A stretch of DNA of 42,402 nucleotides from Candidatus Gastranaerophilales bacterium (GCA_910587055.1 CAJUKY010000017.1:1-42402); one strand, 5' to 3'. Counted from the stretch's first letter, positions 16,579 through 25,638 are shown. Notes: a model not told the origin generated them from the sequence alone. A program made the numbers and translations.

Positions 16579-16640
16579 TTGACTTCTGTCTCAAAACGAG
16601 TGATGAATGTGTATACAGGCATTACAAGGAATTTGAGACA
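16579..16640 (+). promoter_or_regulatory. Transposase leader with inverted arms
   Basis: TTGACT (16579-16584) begins a block shared with P2 and P3 (CTTGACTT; CGAGTGATGAATGTGTAT). Inverted arms TGTCTCAAA (16587-16595) and TTTGAGACA (16632-16640) are perfectly complementary but unrelated in sequence to the P2/P3 arms. The right arm ends at the transposase ATG, and AAGGAA upstream serves as ribosome-binding site. The arms may be an operator, transposase-binding sites or an RNA stem. Confidence 0.55.
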
Positions 16641-18362
16641 ATGGAAAATCAAATTGAAACAAGTAAATTCATCCCCGAAAAGGCAAAGCAAATCGCACTT
16701 GCAAGGCTCGATTTGGTCCGCAAATGGCTTGAGTTTCGCCGAAAATCGAATATCAAAGTCCAAGCCGATTATGATTTTGTCAAATTACACAACACAACAG
16801 ATTCGCATTTGCGACAGGTTTTAGGCAAGGTCTCCCGAGGTTCGCTCCATCGCTGGAATGCAATGCTTGACGGCTCCGAAGACTACGAAAAACTTCTCCC
16901 GCAATACAGATATTCTAAAATCGGGGAGTTCAGAACCACTTTGACCGACGAAGAAATTAAAATCTTTATGGGCTTGCTTTTACACCCGAATCGATTTTCT
17001 ATCGGGAAAGCAACAGCCCTTGCAAAATACAAATTAAAAGAGCAAGGACAGGATTTTATCCCAGCGGATGCAACTTTCCGCCGCTATACAAAATGGTTTA
17101 AGGCAAACAATTACGACAAATGGGTGCTTGCCAGAGACGGCGAAAAAGCCTTGTCCGATAAGGTTGAACCTTATATCAAACGCGACGCATCGCTTTTGGA
17201 AGTCGGCGATATTCTTGTCGCAGATGGGCATAAACTGGCGTTTCAGGTTATAAACCCGTTTACAGGCAAGCCAAGTCGTGCGACTTTAGTCGGCTTTTTG
17301 GATTGGAAATCGACTGCCCTTGTGGGTTACGAGATTATGCTTGAAGAAAACACCCAGTGCATCGCATCCGCCCTTCGAAACGCAATAATAAACCTCGATA
17401 TGGTGCCGAAAATTATTTATCAGGATAATGGCAGAGCTTTTAGAGCTAAATATTTTACCAATGACAAGGGTTTTAACGAACTTGGGTTTCAAGGTCTTTA
17501 TTCAAAACTTGGAATTGAAACGGTTTTTGCCCGACCTTATAACGCCAGAGCGAAAGTCATCGAGCGATTTTTCAAAGAGTTTCAAGAAGGCTTCGAAAAA
17601 CTTATGCCAAGCTATGTCGGAAGCAATATCGCAAACAAACCGGCTTATCTGATGCGAAATGAAAAACTGCATTCCACTTGGCATAATGACTATATTCCAA
17701 CTATTGAAGAAACAATAAAAATGATTGATATGTGGCTGAATTTCAAAAATTCCCAAACCTGCCCCAATGCACCAAACAAAACAATCGCAGAGGTTTTGGA
17801 AGATAGAAAACACCAAAATATAAATCCCGACACCCTCGACGATTTGATGCTTGCGACCGAGGTTAAAACAATTCAGCGAAACGGAGTCAGGTTCTTGGGT
17901 TGCGACTATTTTGACGAACGGCTTTACGGTTTCAAAAGCAAAGTGCTAATCAAATATAACCTTTTTGACCTTACCAAAATCAAGGTTTTCACCCCGAAAG
18001 GTGAATTTTTATGTACCGCACAGCGTGTAACCGAAACCCACCCGATGGCGAAATTATTGGGAGATGTCAAAGACTACGAGGATTACAAACAAAAAATCGT
18101 TCGGCAAAAACAACTAAAAAAGAAAACCGTAAACGCGCTCAAGTGCTACTTTTCGACCGAAGAAATAAAATATCTTGAAACCAAAATGGACGAAGAAATT
18201 TCACCACCCGTTCAAACCTCGTTCAAAGAGAGTTTAAAAGCCGTTCAAACTATTTTCAAGAATAATTCGCAAAAATATGAATATTTAATTAAGCATGATC
18301 CAACCAACCCTTGGATTGCAGAATTTAAAAATACAAAGGAGTATAGACTACTTTATGAATAA
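16641..18362 (+). CDS. MuA-like DDE transposase
   Basis: A 573-residue transposase. The N-terminal about 170 residues contain HTH-type DNA-binding segments (for example VSRGSLHRW and KATALAKYKL). The rve/DDE core follows: first Asp in VADGHKLAF, second in IYQDNGRAFRAKYF, Glu in YNARAKVIERFFKEF. This matches the MuA catalytic layout and N-A-R-x-K-V-I-E-R style. The C-terminal part (GVRFLGCDYFDERLYGFKSKVLIKYN...) is the MuA-type beta-barrel. It carries out strand transfer of element ends, with the ATPase as target selector. AAGGAA precedes the ATG. G+C content is higher than in neighbours. Confidence 0.92.
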   Translation: MENQIETSKFIPEKAKQIALARLDLVRKWLEFRRKSNIKVQADYDFVKLHNTTDSHLRQVLGKVSRGSLHRWNAMLDGSEDYEKLLPQYRYSKIGEFRTTLTDEEIKIFMGLLLHPNRFSIGKATALAKYKLKEQGQDFIPADATFRRYTKWFKANNYDKWVLARDGEKALSDKVEPYIKRDASLLEVGDILVADGHKLAFQVINPFTGKPSRATLVGFLDWKSTALVGYEIMLEENTQCIASALRNAIINLDMVPKIIYQDNGRAFRAKYFTNDKGFNELGFQGLYSKLGIETVFARPYNARAKVIERFFKEFQEGFEKLMPSYVGSNIANKPAYLMRNEKLHSTWHNDYIPTIEETIKMIDMWLNFKNSQTCPNAPNKTIAEVLEDRKHQNINPDTLDDLMLATEVKTIQRNGVRFLGCDYFDERLYGFKSKVLIKYNLFDLTKIKVFTPKGEFLCTAQRVTETHPMAKLLGDVKDYEDYKQKIVRQKQLKKKTVNALKCYFSTEEIKYLETKMDEEISPPVQTSFKESLKAVQTIFKNNSQKYEYLIKHDPTNPWIAEFKNTKEYRLLYE

Positions 18363-19035
18363 GACTTTTGTAAGGACAAATAATGTCAAAAACTTTATCG
18401 GACTTGTGGAAAATTTGGTTAACAAATCAAAAAGCATTCCGAAAATGGGACTTGTGTATGGCGAACCGGGGCTTGGCAAAACGCAAACCGCCTTGTGGCT
18501 TGCGTGCAAGTACGACGGGATTTATTTTCGAGCCTCGAACCTGATGACAGGAAGATGGCTTCTTGACGGCTTGATAAAAGAGATGGACGAATTGCCAAGA
18601 TACTTGACTTCAGACAATTTTAACCTTGTGGTCAAAAAATTGAAAGCCAATCCGAAAGTGATTTTTATTGATGAAATCGACTACCTGATGAACAATTTTA
18701 AGACTGTTGAAATCCTGCGGGATTTGCACGATGAGACCGACTGCCTGATTATTATGATTGGAATGGGTTTGGCACACCGAAAACTCGAGCGATACAAACA
18801 TCTTTATGATAGGTTTTCAGAGATTTTGAAATTTGAAACCTTTGGAGTTGGCGATATTGCTCAGATTGTAAATGAACTTTCGCAAGTGCTGATTACCACT
18901 GATGCGATTGAGTATATCCACCAAAAACACAACCGCTTCAGACAAATTGTTCAACTGATAAACAAGCTCGAAACTCTTGCAAAAGAAAACAACCTGGCCG
19001 AAATTAATATGGAGGTGATTAGACAAATTATATGA
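18355..19035 (+). CDS. MuB-like AAA+ ATPase
   Basis: A protein of about 226 residues with Walker A GEPGLGKTQTA, Walker B VIFIDEIDYL and a sensor-like IIMIGMG, followed by a helical AAA+ lid and C-terminal domain. It fits the MuB/TniB/IstB-like target-selection ATPases encoded after MuA-type transposases. ATG 18355 overlaps the transposase stop (8 nt), so an upstream ATG at 18295 lying inside the transposase frame is unlikely. Its stop overlaps the next start as ATGA. Confidence 0.88.
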   Translation: MNKTFVRTNNVKNFIGLVENLVNKSKSIPKMGLVYGEPGLGKTQTALWLACKYDGIYFRASNLMTGRWLLDGLIKEMDELPRYLTSDNFNLVVKKLKANPKVIFIDEIDYLMNNFKTVEILRDLHDETDCLIIMIGMGLAHRKLERYKHLYDRFSEILKFETFGVGDIAQIVNELSQVLITTDAIEYIHQKHNRFRQIVQLINKLETLAKENNLAEINMEVIRQII

Positions 19036-19592
19036 ACATCGTAAAATTAGCAAAATATTTAAAAGAATTTACCCTAGATGAAATTGAAATGATAGCCGAA
19101 TGCGATGTCTTGGTGGAACTGGAAAAACTTATTACTGAGGGCAAATTATCTCTCGAGAATGGTATTTATAAGTATCAAGATTTTGAAAACAAGGTCGAAT
19201 TTGCTGTATTTACAAGCTCCGAAGCCGAAAACAAAAACATAACATTGAAAACCGTTTCAGAAATCTTTATAAAAGATTATGCAGCGAATTTCTGCAAACC
19301 CAATACAATAAAGACTTACACTGCGATTTTGAGAACAAATGTAATCCCGATTTTAGGAAACAAAAAAGTCCGAGAGATATGCACAGAGGACATTAAGAGG
19401 TTTTACACGATTTGCAAACGGCGCGGAATGGGCGAGAGACGACTAAAAAATTCGCTTGCTCTTTTGAACCAGATTTTAAAATACTGTAAACGAGAAAAGC
19501 TCGCAAAAATCAATTGCGACTTTCAGGTGCGACGACTGACGGACAAAAACAAATTTAGTATTAACAGAATAATCTTTGAGGAGAATATATAA
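19032..19592 (+). CDS. Protein with orphan integrase core-binding (SAM-like) domain
   Basis: A 186-residue protein. Residues about 70-150 (LKTVSEIFIKDYAANFCKPNTIKTYTAIL, ILGNKKVREICTEDIKRFY) have the pattern of the SAM-like core-binding domain that precedes the catalytic domain of tyrosine recombinases. The catalytic domain with its R-H-R-Y residues is absent. It is translationally coupled (ATGA) to the ATPase and followed without gap by the HTH gene. In this setting it could be a DNA-binding accessory factor of transposition or a truncated integrase. I favour the first because the operon is intact. Confidence 0.65.
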   Translation: MNIVKLAKYLKEFTLDEIEMIAECDVLVELEKLITEGKLSLENGIYKYQDFENKVEFAVFTSSEAENKNITLKTVSEIFIKDYAANFCKPNTIKTYTAILRTNVIPILGNKKVREICTEDIKRFYTICKRRGMGERRLKNSLALLNQILKYCKREKLAKINCDFQVRRLTDKNKFSINRIIFEENI

Positions 19593-20000
19593 ATGGCAAA
19601 ATTTAATAAATTAAAACAAGCTCAAAAGCTTTATGTGCAAGAAAATAAGACACTTGGCGAGATTGGAATGGAACTTGATTTGTCCCGCAGGACTTTGTTT
19701 TATTGGAAAAAGCAATACGACTGGGACAAGCGGAAACTTGAATACGAGCACGAAAAAGACGCATTTAGCCAAGAATTGCTTGAACTTGCAAGAAAAATGA
19801 TGCGAAAACTGAACAACGACTTGGACAAAAACTCGCACACAAACCAGTCTGAAATTTATTCATTCATGAATATCCTAAAAAACATCCCTCTGCTAAAAGA
19901 ATACGAAGCATCCATTTCCCCATCCAAACCCAAACAACAAAACTTTCTCACCCCCGAACAAGTCCGCAAAATAGAACGAGATATTTTGGGGATGGAGTAA
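19593..20000 (+). CDS. HTH protein resembling phage DUF1804 / small terminase-type
   Basis: A 135-residue protein with an N-terminal helix-turn-helix: KAQKLYVQ-like helix, TLGEIGMELDLSRRTLFYWKKQYDW. A charged helical region (LARKMMRKLNNDLDKN) and a proline-rich link precede a C-terminal helix (TPEQVRKIERDILGM). The layout recalls DUF1804 proteins of Mu-like phages and small terminase subunits. The start has a GAGGAG ribosome-binding site within the end of the preceding gene. No large terminase or head genes follow, so if it came from a phage only the early part remains. Confidence 0.6.
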   Translation: MAKFNKLKQAQKLYVQENKTLGEIGMELDLSRRTLFYWKKQYDWDKRKLEYEHEKDAFSQELLELARKMMRKLNNDLDKNSHTNQSEIYSFMNILKNIPLLKEYEASISPSKPKQQNFLTPEQVRKIERDILGME

Positions 20001-20255
20001 TTACAAAAACTTTGATAAATTATAAATATTTGTGCCAACCACTAATGCTCTACCTTCTTGAGTTTGTGGTGGATTAACTATATCCAATAAGCCTGATATA
20101 CCATCACAAATCATTTCAACTTGCCTTCTATCTTGATGTGGAGCTGAAGCTACAATAAATTTAGACAACATAAACTTCATTGCCCAATTTGCAAAATCTT
20201 GAACAATAGCATTTTGGTAAGCCATATTATAATTTTGATTGCAATTGTAATTCAT
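20001..20255 (-). CDS. Small hypothetical protein
   Basis: An 84-residue protein of unknown function: N/Q/Y-rich start (MNYNCNQNYN), amphipathic middle, conserved-looking ICDGISGLLDIVNPPQ and VVGTNIYNLSKFL end. A perfect TATAAT lies 6 nt before its ATG (20262-20267 on the plus strand), which suggests a leaderless transcript. It is convergent with the HTH gene with no spacing and divergent from the HNH gene at 20354. Confidence 0.5.
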   Translation of the reverse strand: MNYNCNQNYNMAYQNAIVQDFANWAMKFMLSKFIVASAPHQDRRQVEMICDGISGLLDIVNPPQTQEGRALVVGTNIYNLSKFL

Positions 20256-20294
20256 GTTCTCATTATAGCATATTTTAGCACTTTAAATATGTAA

Positions 20295-20310
20295 AAATTC
20301 TTAAGAATTT
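20295..20310. promoter_or_regulatory. 16-bp perfect palindrome upstream of the HNH gene
   Basis: AAATTCTTAAGAATTT lies in the divergent gap between the small hypothetical gene and the HNH endonuclease gene. It is followed by an extended -10-like TGATATGCT (20327-20335). It may be an operator for one or both genes. Confidence 0.4.
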
Positions 20311-20353
20311 AATCCTTAATAGTTTGTGATATGCTAAAAAAAAGGAGAAAAGT

Positions 20354-21406
20354 ATGCGTAATGATTTTATAAAATATATCGAAAATAATTCAAGTGCTCC
20401 AAACTCAGGCAAGAATTATACAAGTGGTTTGAATGCAATTTCTAAAATTTTAGGTAAAGATATATTTAAAATTACTTCATCTAAAGAAATTTTAAATATA
20501 ATTGAAAATTTAAATAATGATAAAGGATTTTTGAAATTAAATAAAAATAATAATATGTATTCAAATGCAATAAGGCATTATTTAGAATTTTTGAATACGC
20601 AAGCTTCTAATCCTAAAAGCATGATTATATTAAATGACATTCAAATTCAACTAACAAAAGAATTGTTAAAAACTGTAGTTGAATTAGAGCTAAACGTTTC
20701 GTATAAAGATTTGGCCGACAGAGTTACTGATGCTGGCTTTAAATTACACCATAGGCAAGTTGGCAGAAATATTGGAGAAATTTCAAAACTTTGTCATCAG
20801 CTAGGTTTGCCTTTATTATCAGCAAAGGTTATGAATCTAACATCTCATGAGCCAGGCGAAGGATTCTTAGACCTATATAAATCTTTAGAACCAACAATCA
20901 AAGGTGATCCAAAATATTTATTTAAAAAAGAATTGGAAAAAATTAGAAAATGTGAAAAATGGTATATTCTTACAGAGTATCTAAATATAGAAATTGAAGG
21001 TATCACAAAATCTAAAAAATTTGATACCCGTGATTTTGAAAGCGTTTTCCCAGAGGAAGTAAATAGTGGAAACTATCCAGAAGGTGCAGTTAAAACAGTT
21101 TTAGTTAATAAATACGAAAGAAATTCAAAAGCAAAAAATGAATGTATAAAATTTCATGGAACTCAATGCAAAATATGTGGTTTTAAGTTTTCTGAAAAAT
21201 ATGGAGTTAAATTTCAAAATAAAATACATGTTCATCATGTAAAACCTATTTCTGAAATTGGTGAAGAGTATCAAATAAATCCAATAAAAGATTTGGTTCC
21301 AGTTTGTCCTAATTGTCATATGATTTTACATTCAAAAGGCAAAAATGAGATTTATACCATTGAAGAGGTAAAAGAAATGATAAAAAATAACTTATATTTA
21401 AAGTAG
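20354..21406 (+). CDS. HNH endonuclease, McrA-like
   Basis: A 350-residue protein. The C-terminal about 100 residues are an HNH nuclease with structural zinc: CKICGFKF, IHVHHVKPISEIG, DLVPVCPNCHMILH. The N-terminal about 250 residues contain a helical part (MRNDFIKYIENN...AIRHYLEFL) and a middle domain without a clear match. Such proteins act as type IV (modified-DNA) or stand-alone restriction nucleases in defence islands. Specificity cannot be deduced. AAAGGAG lies before the ATG. It is a single gene, separated by 167 bp from the next pair. Confidence 0.85.
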   Translation: MRNDFIKYIENNSSAPNSGKNYTSGLNAISKILGKDIFKITSSKEILNIIENLNNDKGFLKLNKNNNMYSNAIRHYLEFLNTQASNPKSMIILNDIQIQLTKELLKTVVELELNVSYKDLADRVTDAGFKLHHRQVGRNIGEISKLCHQLGLPLLSAKVMNLTSHEPGEGFLDLYKSLEPTIKGDPKYLFKKELEKIRKCEKWYILTEYLNIEIEGITKSKKFDTRDFESVFPEEVNSGNYPEGAVKTVLVNKYERNSKAKNECIKFHGTQCKICGFKFSEKYGVKFQNKIHVHHVKPISEIGEEYQINPIKDLVPVCPNCHMILHSKGKNEIYTIEEVKEMIKNNLYLK

Positions 21407-21573
21407 TTTAAAGTAATGGTTTTGTCTTTTAATGCACTTGTTTGGACATTAAGTTAATGATATCTTATTTTGTATATTGAATTACGACTATACAAATAAT
21501 AAACATTAATTGATAAAGTACCAAATTTATGATAAATACTAAAAAAGATAATTTAAAAGCTTAAAGGGTTGAT

Positions 21574-23625
21574 ATGAATAAATGCGAATTGGTTTACTTC
21601 TGGATTGACAATTATAAAAATTTAAATGAATTTGGAGTTAAGCTATCCCCCAAACACAATGTTGATTGCCATTATGATGGCTCTTCATCTGTTTTATCAT
21701 TCAATAATTTAGAATTTGATAAAGATAAGTATTCTCCTTTTGATGAGCATAATATAAATATCACAACTATTATAGGTGTAAATGGCAGCGGAAAAAGTAA
21801 TTTATTAAATGCTATAGGAAAAATTACACAGAAAAGCTTTGATAATTCTTATCCGAATGCAAAATATTGTCTGGTTTTTTATAATGGTACAAATTATATA
21901 TATAAAAATTCAAACAATCTTACAATAAAATCTTTAAATAACTCAATGTTTCCTTACGATGAAAATATTGAGAGTGATTTTAGATGCTTGAGATTCTATC
22001 CGTACTTTGATGCAGCTAATTTTCCGATTGTTACAAAAAACAATTATCATAATAAAGAAGGTGTAATACAGGACCATATAAGAACATATTTTTATTATGA
22101 CAGACTTGATGAAGATATAACCGCTTTTATGCTGGGCAGAACAATCAATACTCTAAAAAAGACTAAAATGTTTACCGACAATCCTAATCTCAAATTTAAC
22201 GAATTTAGATGGGAAATTGATATCAAGCGTGCGTATGACGGAATTGTGCATAACTTTAACAACAATTTCTCTGATTATCGTAAACATAACGGTATAGGTG
22301 CTTTTACAAGTTTCTTTTTTCCTCATTCATGTAATGATTTAGCTAAGCAGTTTTATACTTATATTGATAGAATTGTTCCGTTTAAAGAACAAAAACATGA
22401 GTGGAAAGAAATTACCGAAGATATTTTGCCAGATCTTATATTTTTTGGCTGTGTTCTTCAATTCCTGACATACTTAGAAAAAATAGAAAATTTTATAACA
22501 TTTGAACTGGAGAATAAAGCTGATAAAAAAAGACTGAAAGTTGATAAAGATTATCAGCAAGATTTTTTTAGAACAAGAGAGCAAATTCTTCGTGAGTGCA
22601 TAAAAGAACTTATAGAATATGTAATAAAAGACTTTGATTACAATAAAATAGTTTCTCCTGAAGATTTTACTAAAGGAATTCTTTCTATTTTTGATATAGA
22701 TGATTGGAAATATAAACAATATTTTAACAGCGAAGAATTAAATATGTATTATAAAAAAGATTTTGAAAAATACAATAATTTAATTTCAAATCCGAAAGAA
22801 TATCAAAAAATGTTTAAAGATTTTTTCGATACAAAAAATTCTACATTGTGTTTTAAAGAAGACTACAATGTAAGTATTGATAAATTTTTACAGCGTAAAC
22901 CCGGTAATGATTTTTCCGCTATAGAGGTTTCGCAATACTCGCATTTACAAAATGAGGCTGTCGATGCATTAATACACTTTTTCCCTGAACCATTCTTAAA
23001 AGTATTCTTTAAGATAAATTTCTTAAAAAAACATTCAAAAGGATATTATACTTTTAATAGTTTAAGTACTGGTGAACAGCGGATAATTCGATTGTTTGCT
23101 GATATTGCATATTGCGTTCAATATATAAGAAACTTATATATTTTAGATGAAGTTGACATGACCTGGCATCCTGAATGGCAGCGAAAAATGATAACTTATT
23201 TAGTTGATATTCTAAAAATAATAAACCACGATGAAACATTAATAAATCTTATTATAGCGACACATTCTCCTATAGTGCTTTCAGATATTCCTGCCGACAA
23301 TATTGTACTTTTAGAAAAAGATGATTCTCCAGACGGTAATGCTAAAATAAATTCTGAAAGTATTATTTCAACATTTGGAACAAATATCCATTCTTTATAT
23401 ATGAGTCCGTTTGCCCTTACAAAAGGGGCAATAGGTGCCTTTTCGCAACAGTATATAAGAGCTGTGGCAGCGTATCTTTCGGAAAATGGAAAATGTATTC
23501 CCAAATATGATAAAAAAGTAGAAAGCATTATCGAAGCAGAAAAGATTATAAATTTGCTTGAAGATGATGTATATAAATACTATTTATTGAGAGCTTTAGA
23601 AACCAAAAGCAAGGATAATAAATGA
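21574..23625 (+). CDS. Septu-like SMC/ABC-type ATPase (PtuA-like)
   Basis: A 683-residue ATPase. Walker A is GVNGSGKSNLLNAIGKI (about residue 68); the long middle part is rich in K, D, N and F; the ABC signature is SLSTGEQRIIRLF (about 495); Walker B is YILDEVDMTWHPEWQ (about 523); the H-switch is IIATHSPIVLSDI. This is the DUF/RecF-like ATPase layout of defence ATPases. The stop overlaps the next gene (ATGA), an HNH nuclease, giving the two-gene order of Septu (PtuA-PtuB). It is somewhat longer than typical PtuA. AAAGGG lies before the ATG. Confidence 0.85.
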   Translation: MNKCELVYFWIDNYKNLNEFGVKLSPKHNVDCHYDGSSSVLSFNNLEFDKDKYSPFDEHNINITTIIGVNGSGKSNLLNAIGKITQKSFDNSYPNAKYCLVFYNGTNYIYKNSNNLTIKSLNNSMFPYDENIESDFRCLRFYPYFDAANFPIVTKNNYHNKEGVIQDHIRTYFYYDRLDEDITAFMLGRTINTLKKTKMFTDNPNLKFNEFRWEIDIKRAYDGIVHNFNNNFSDYRKHNGIGAFTSFFFPHSCNDLAKQFYTYIDRIVPFKEQKHEWKEITEDILPDLIFFGCVLQFLTYLEKIENFITFELENKADKKRLKVDKDYQQDFFRTREQILRECIKELIEYVIKDFDYNKIVSPEDFTKGILSIFDIDDWKYKQYFNSEELNMYYKKDFEKYNNLISNPKEYQKMFKDFFDTKNSTLCFKEDYNVSIDKFLQRKPGNDFSAIEVSQYSHLQNEAVDALIHFFPEPFLKVFFKINFLKKHSKGYYTFNSLSTGEQRIIRLFADIAYCVQYIRNLYILDEVDMTWHPEWQRKMITYLVDILKIINHDETLINLIIATHSPIVLSDIPADNIVLLEKDDSPDGNAKINSESIISTFGTNIHSLYMSPFALTKGAIGAFSQQYIRAVAAYLSENGKCIPKYDKKVESIIEAEKIINLLEDDVYKYYLLRALETKSKDNK

Positions 23626-24680
23626 AAAAAATAATTGATACTGAAACTGCATTTAATAACTATAAAAAATATATTGAAGGAAAAGAATATCTGCCTATAG
23701 TAAAAAAGAAACTGGAAGAATTTGCCAAAAACTGCAAGATAAATCTCGCTGATTTTATAGATGAAGCAGTGCAGCCTGAGCCAAATTTATTTACTCTTAG
23801 CCCCCAAAGAATAAAAGAGCTAGTTGAAATACTTAATAATAGCGAATATAAAGATATTTTAGCTGAAGCAGGAGAATATAAAAAATTGTCTAATAATGCA
23901 AAGAAAGCCGCTATAACTGAGCGTATTGCCGCTTTTAAAGAATTATATGATTATTTTCAAGGCCTGTACTTGAATTTTTCTCGAAAAGATTACGGTTATG
24001 CTTATGAAATGATAAAAGATATGGGTTTGAGAGCTTGTCCTTATTGTAATCTAAATTATGTTGATGCGGTTATAAAAGAAGACAACAAAAGTAGTGATGA
24101 TAATGATGATAGCAACGATAATGAGCATATAAAAACCGAAGATAAAATAGTAAGACCACATCTGGATCATTTTTATCCGAAAAGCAAATATCCCTTTTTT
24201 GCAATATCCTTTTATAATCTTATTCCTAGTTGTTATGAATGTAATTCTGGTTTAAAAGGGGATGATATTCTGACAATTAACCCGTATATTGATGATTTTG
24301 ATTCAATGGCTGTATTTGATGTAATTTTTTCCGGAGAAGAAGATAATATAAAGAATTTTCGAGATACAAATACATTTGACATAATTTTGAATCCACTAGA
24401 CAAAGAAACGGATGTTGAAAACTATATAAGTATATTGCGGCTAAATGAAAGATACTACTATAGAAAGGATGTTGCAAGCGAGCTTCTTATAAAGACGAAT
24501 GAAAAAACAAAATTTAGGTTTGATGAACTAAGGTGTACTTTGTGTCTGCAAGGATATACGGATGATGAGGTGGATTTAATCATATATGGTAACTATATAA
24601 AAAATGAAGATATCCATAAAAGACCCCTTGCCAAATTAACAAAAGATATAGTAAAACGTCCAAAAGCTCACAAATCTTAA
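23622..24680 (+). CDS. Septu-like HNH nuclease (PtuB-like)
   Basis: A 352-residue protein with an HNH core in the middle: LRACPYCNLNY (about 137), PHLDHFYPKSKYPFFAISFYNLIPSCYECNSGLKGDD (about 181-217, shown as consecutive short motifs LDHFYPKSKYP, NLIPSC, ECNSGLK). A low-complexity acidic D/N/S run (about 153-170) interrupts the domain between the first CxxC and the LDH motif. It is translationally coupled to the ATPase. In Septu the ATPase gates the nuclease, which degrades nucleic acid on infection. Known Septu pairs also occur as retron effectors, but no retron RT is next to this one. Confidence 0.83.
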   Translation: MKKIIDTETAFNNYKKYIEGKEYLPIVKKKLEEFAKNCKINLADFIDEAVQPEPNLFTLSPQRIKELVEILNNSEYKDILAEAGEYKKLSNNAKKAAITERIAAFKELYDYFQGLYLNFSRKDYGYAYEMIKDMGLRACPYCNLNYVDAVIKEDNKSSDDNDDSNDNEHIKTEDKIVRPHLDHFYPKSKYPFFAISFYNLIPSCYECNSGLKGDDILTINPYIDDFDSMAVFDVIFSGEEDNIKNFRDTNTFDIILNPLDKETDVENYISILRLNERYYYRKDVASELLIKTNEKTKFRFDELRCTLCLQGYTDDEVDLIIYGNYIKNEDIHKRPLAKLTKDIVKRPKAHKS

Positions 24681-24803
24681 TAATTAAATATAAGAAAAAT
24701 TGCAATATTTAACAATATAATTTGTAAACATTATATAATAATTAAATTTTTGTCGGAAAGCATCAACAGCTCTTATGGAATTGTATTATTTGAATACATT
24801 TTG

Positions 24804-24823
24804 AATACCTTTTAAACGGTATT
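24804..24823. other. Small hairpin in the gap after the Septu-like pair
   Basis: AATACC (24804-24809) pairs with GGTATT (24818-24823). The 250-bp gap 24681-24930 also holds repeated AATAC-type words and no gene. It may be a weak terminator or recombination site. Confidence 0.3.
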
Positions 24824-24930
24824 TGAACAAGGAATGTATTTATTAACAAATACCTATTATTTATCAAATGCTTAAATATCCTCTAGCTAGATGTTTGAAA
24901 GATTTTGAAAAAGACTATATTAGTTATATT

Positions 24931-25638
24931 ATGGCTGAAAAATCAAAAATCGAATGGACCGAATCTACCTGGAACCCAGTAACTGGATGTACTAAAATTA
25001 GTGAAGGGTGCCAGCATTGTTATGCCGAAAGAATGGCAAGAAGATTATATGCAATGGGGCAAGAGAAATATAAAAATTGTTTTAAAGTCACAATCCATGA
25101 AGAATGTCTAGAGGAACCTCTGAGATGGAAAAGACCTCAGATAATATTCGTATGTTCTATGAGCGATTTATTTCATAAAGATGTTCCGGATGAATTTATT
25201 ATAAAAGTTTTTGATGTAATGAACAAAGCAAAATGGCACACATTCCAAGTATTAACAAAACGCGCAGAACGATTAGAGCAAATTGCACATAAACTAAAAT
25301 GGACTAAAAATATATGGTTGGGAGTAACTGTAGAATCAGATGAGCAGAAAAAACGCATTCCATATTTAATTAATACGCCAGCGCAAATAAAATATTTGTC
25401 CATAGAACCAATGATAACAGAAATAAAGGACCTATCTTTAGATAATATAAATTGGGTAATTGTTGGAGGAGAAAGTGGTCCCGGAGCAAGACCTATTAAA
25501 GAAAACTGGATTACTTCGATACGAGATAATTGTTTAGAAAATAACATTCCATTTTTCTTTAAACAATGGGGTGGTGTAAATAAAAAGATTACGGGTTGCA
25601 CATTGCAAGGGCGTCAGTGGAAAGAGCTACCTGTTTAA
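24931..25638 (+). CDS. DUF5131 (phage Gp37/Gp68-like) three-Cys protein
   Basis: A protein of about 235 residues with the family N-terminus SKIEWTESTWNPVTGCTKISEGCQHCYAERMA, that is TGC-x7-C-x2-C giving three cysteines (written here in pieces: WTESTWNPVTGC, SEGCQHCYAE). Later blocks VCSMSDLFHKDVPDEF, WLGVTVE, SIEPM and VGGESGPGARP match the DUF5131 family, which has a radical-SAM-like cysteine cluster and TIM-barrel features. Its usual partner TcmP lies on the opposite strand with 4-bp overlapping stops. ATG 24931 begins the family motif, and TATATT lies shortly upstream without a ribosome-binding site. The reaction is unknown. Confidence 0.88.
   Translation: MAEKSKIEWTESTWNPVTGCTKISEGCQHCYAERMARRLYAMGQEKYKNCFKVTIHEECLEEPLRWKRPQIIFVCSMSDLFHKDVPDEFIIKVFDVMNKAKWHTFQVLTKRAERLEQIAHKLKWTKNIWLGVTVESDEQKKRIPYLINTPAQIKYLSIEPMITEIKDLSLDNINWVIVGGESGPGARPIKENWITSIRDNCLENNIPFFFKQWGGVNKKITGCTLQGRQWKELPV

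Larger units (their letters stand above)
16560..20000 (+). mobile_element. Mu-like transposition module (boundaries approximate)
   Basis: Four co-directional genes with 4-8 nt overlaps or no gap: MuA-like transposase, MuB-like ATPase, a protein with a SAM-like core-binding domain, and an HTH protein resembling small phage packaging or DUF1804 proteins. The segment is noticeably richer in G+C and uses more G/C-ending codons than the genes on both sides, indicating a separate origin. I cannot see matching terminal inverted repeats on the right, so the true ends are not defined. Confidence 0.7.

Noticed and set aside
21574..24680. Retron with Septu effectors
   Set aside because: No reverse transcriptase or msr/msd-like RNA is next to the pair. 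The only RT in the window is the DGR enzyme 20 kb away.
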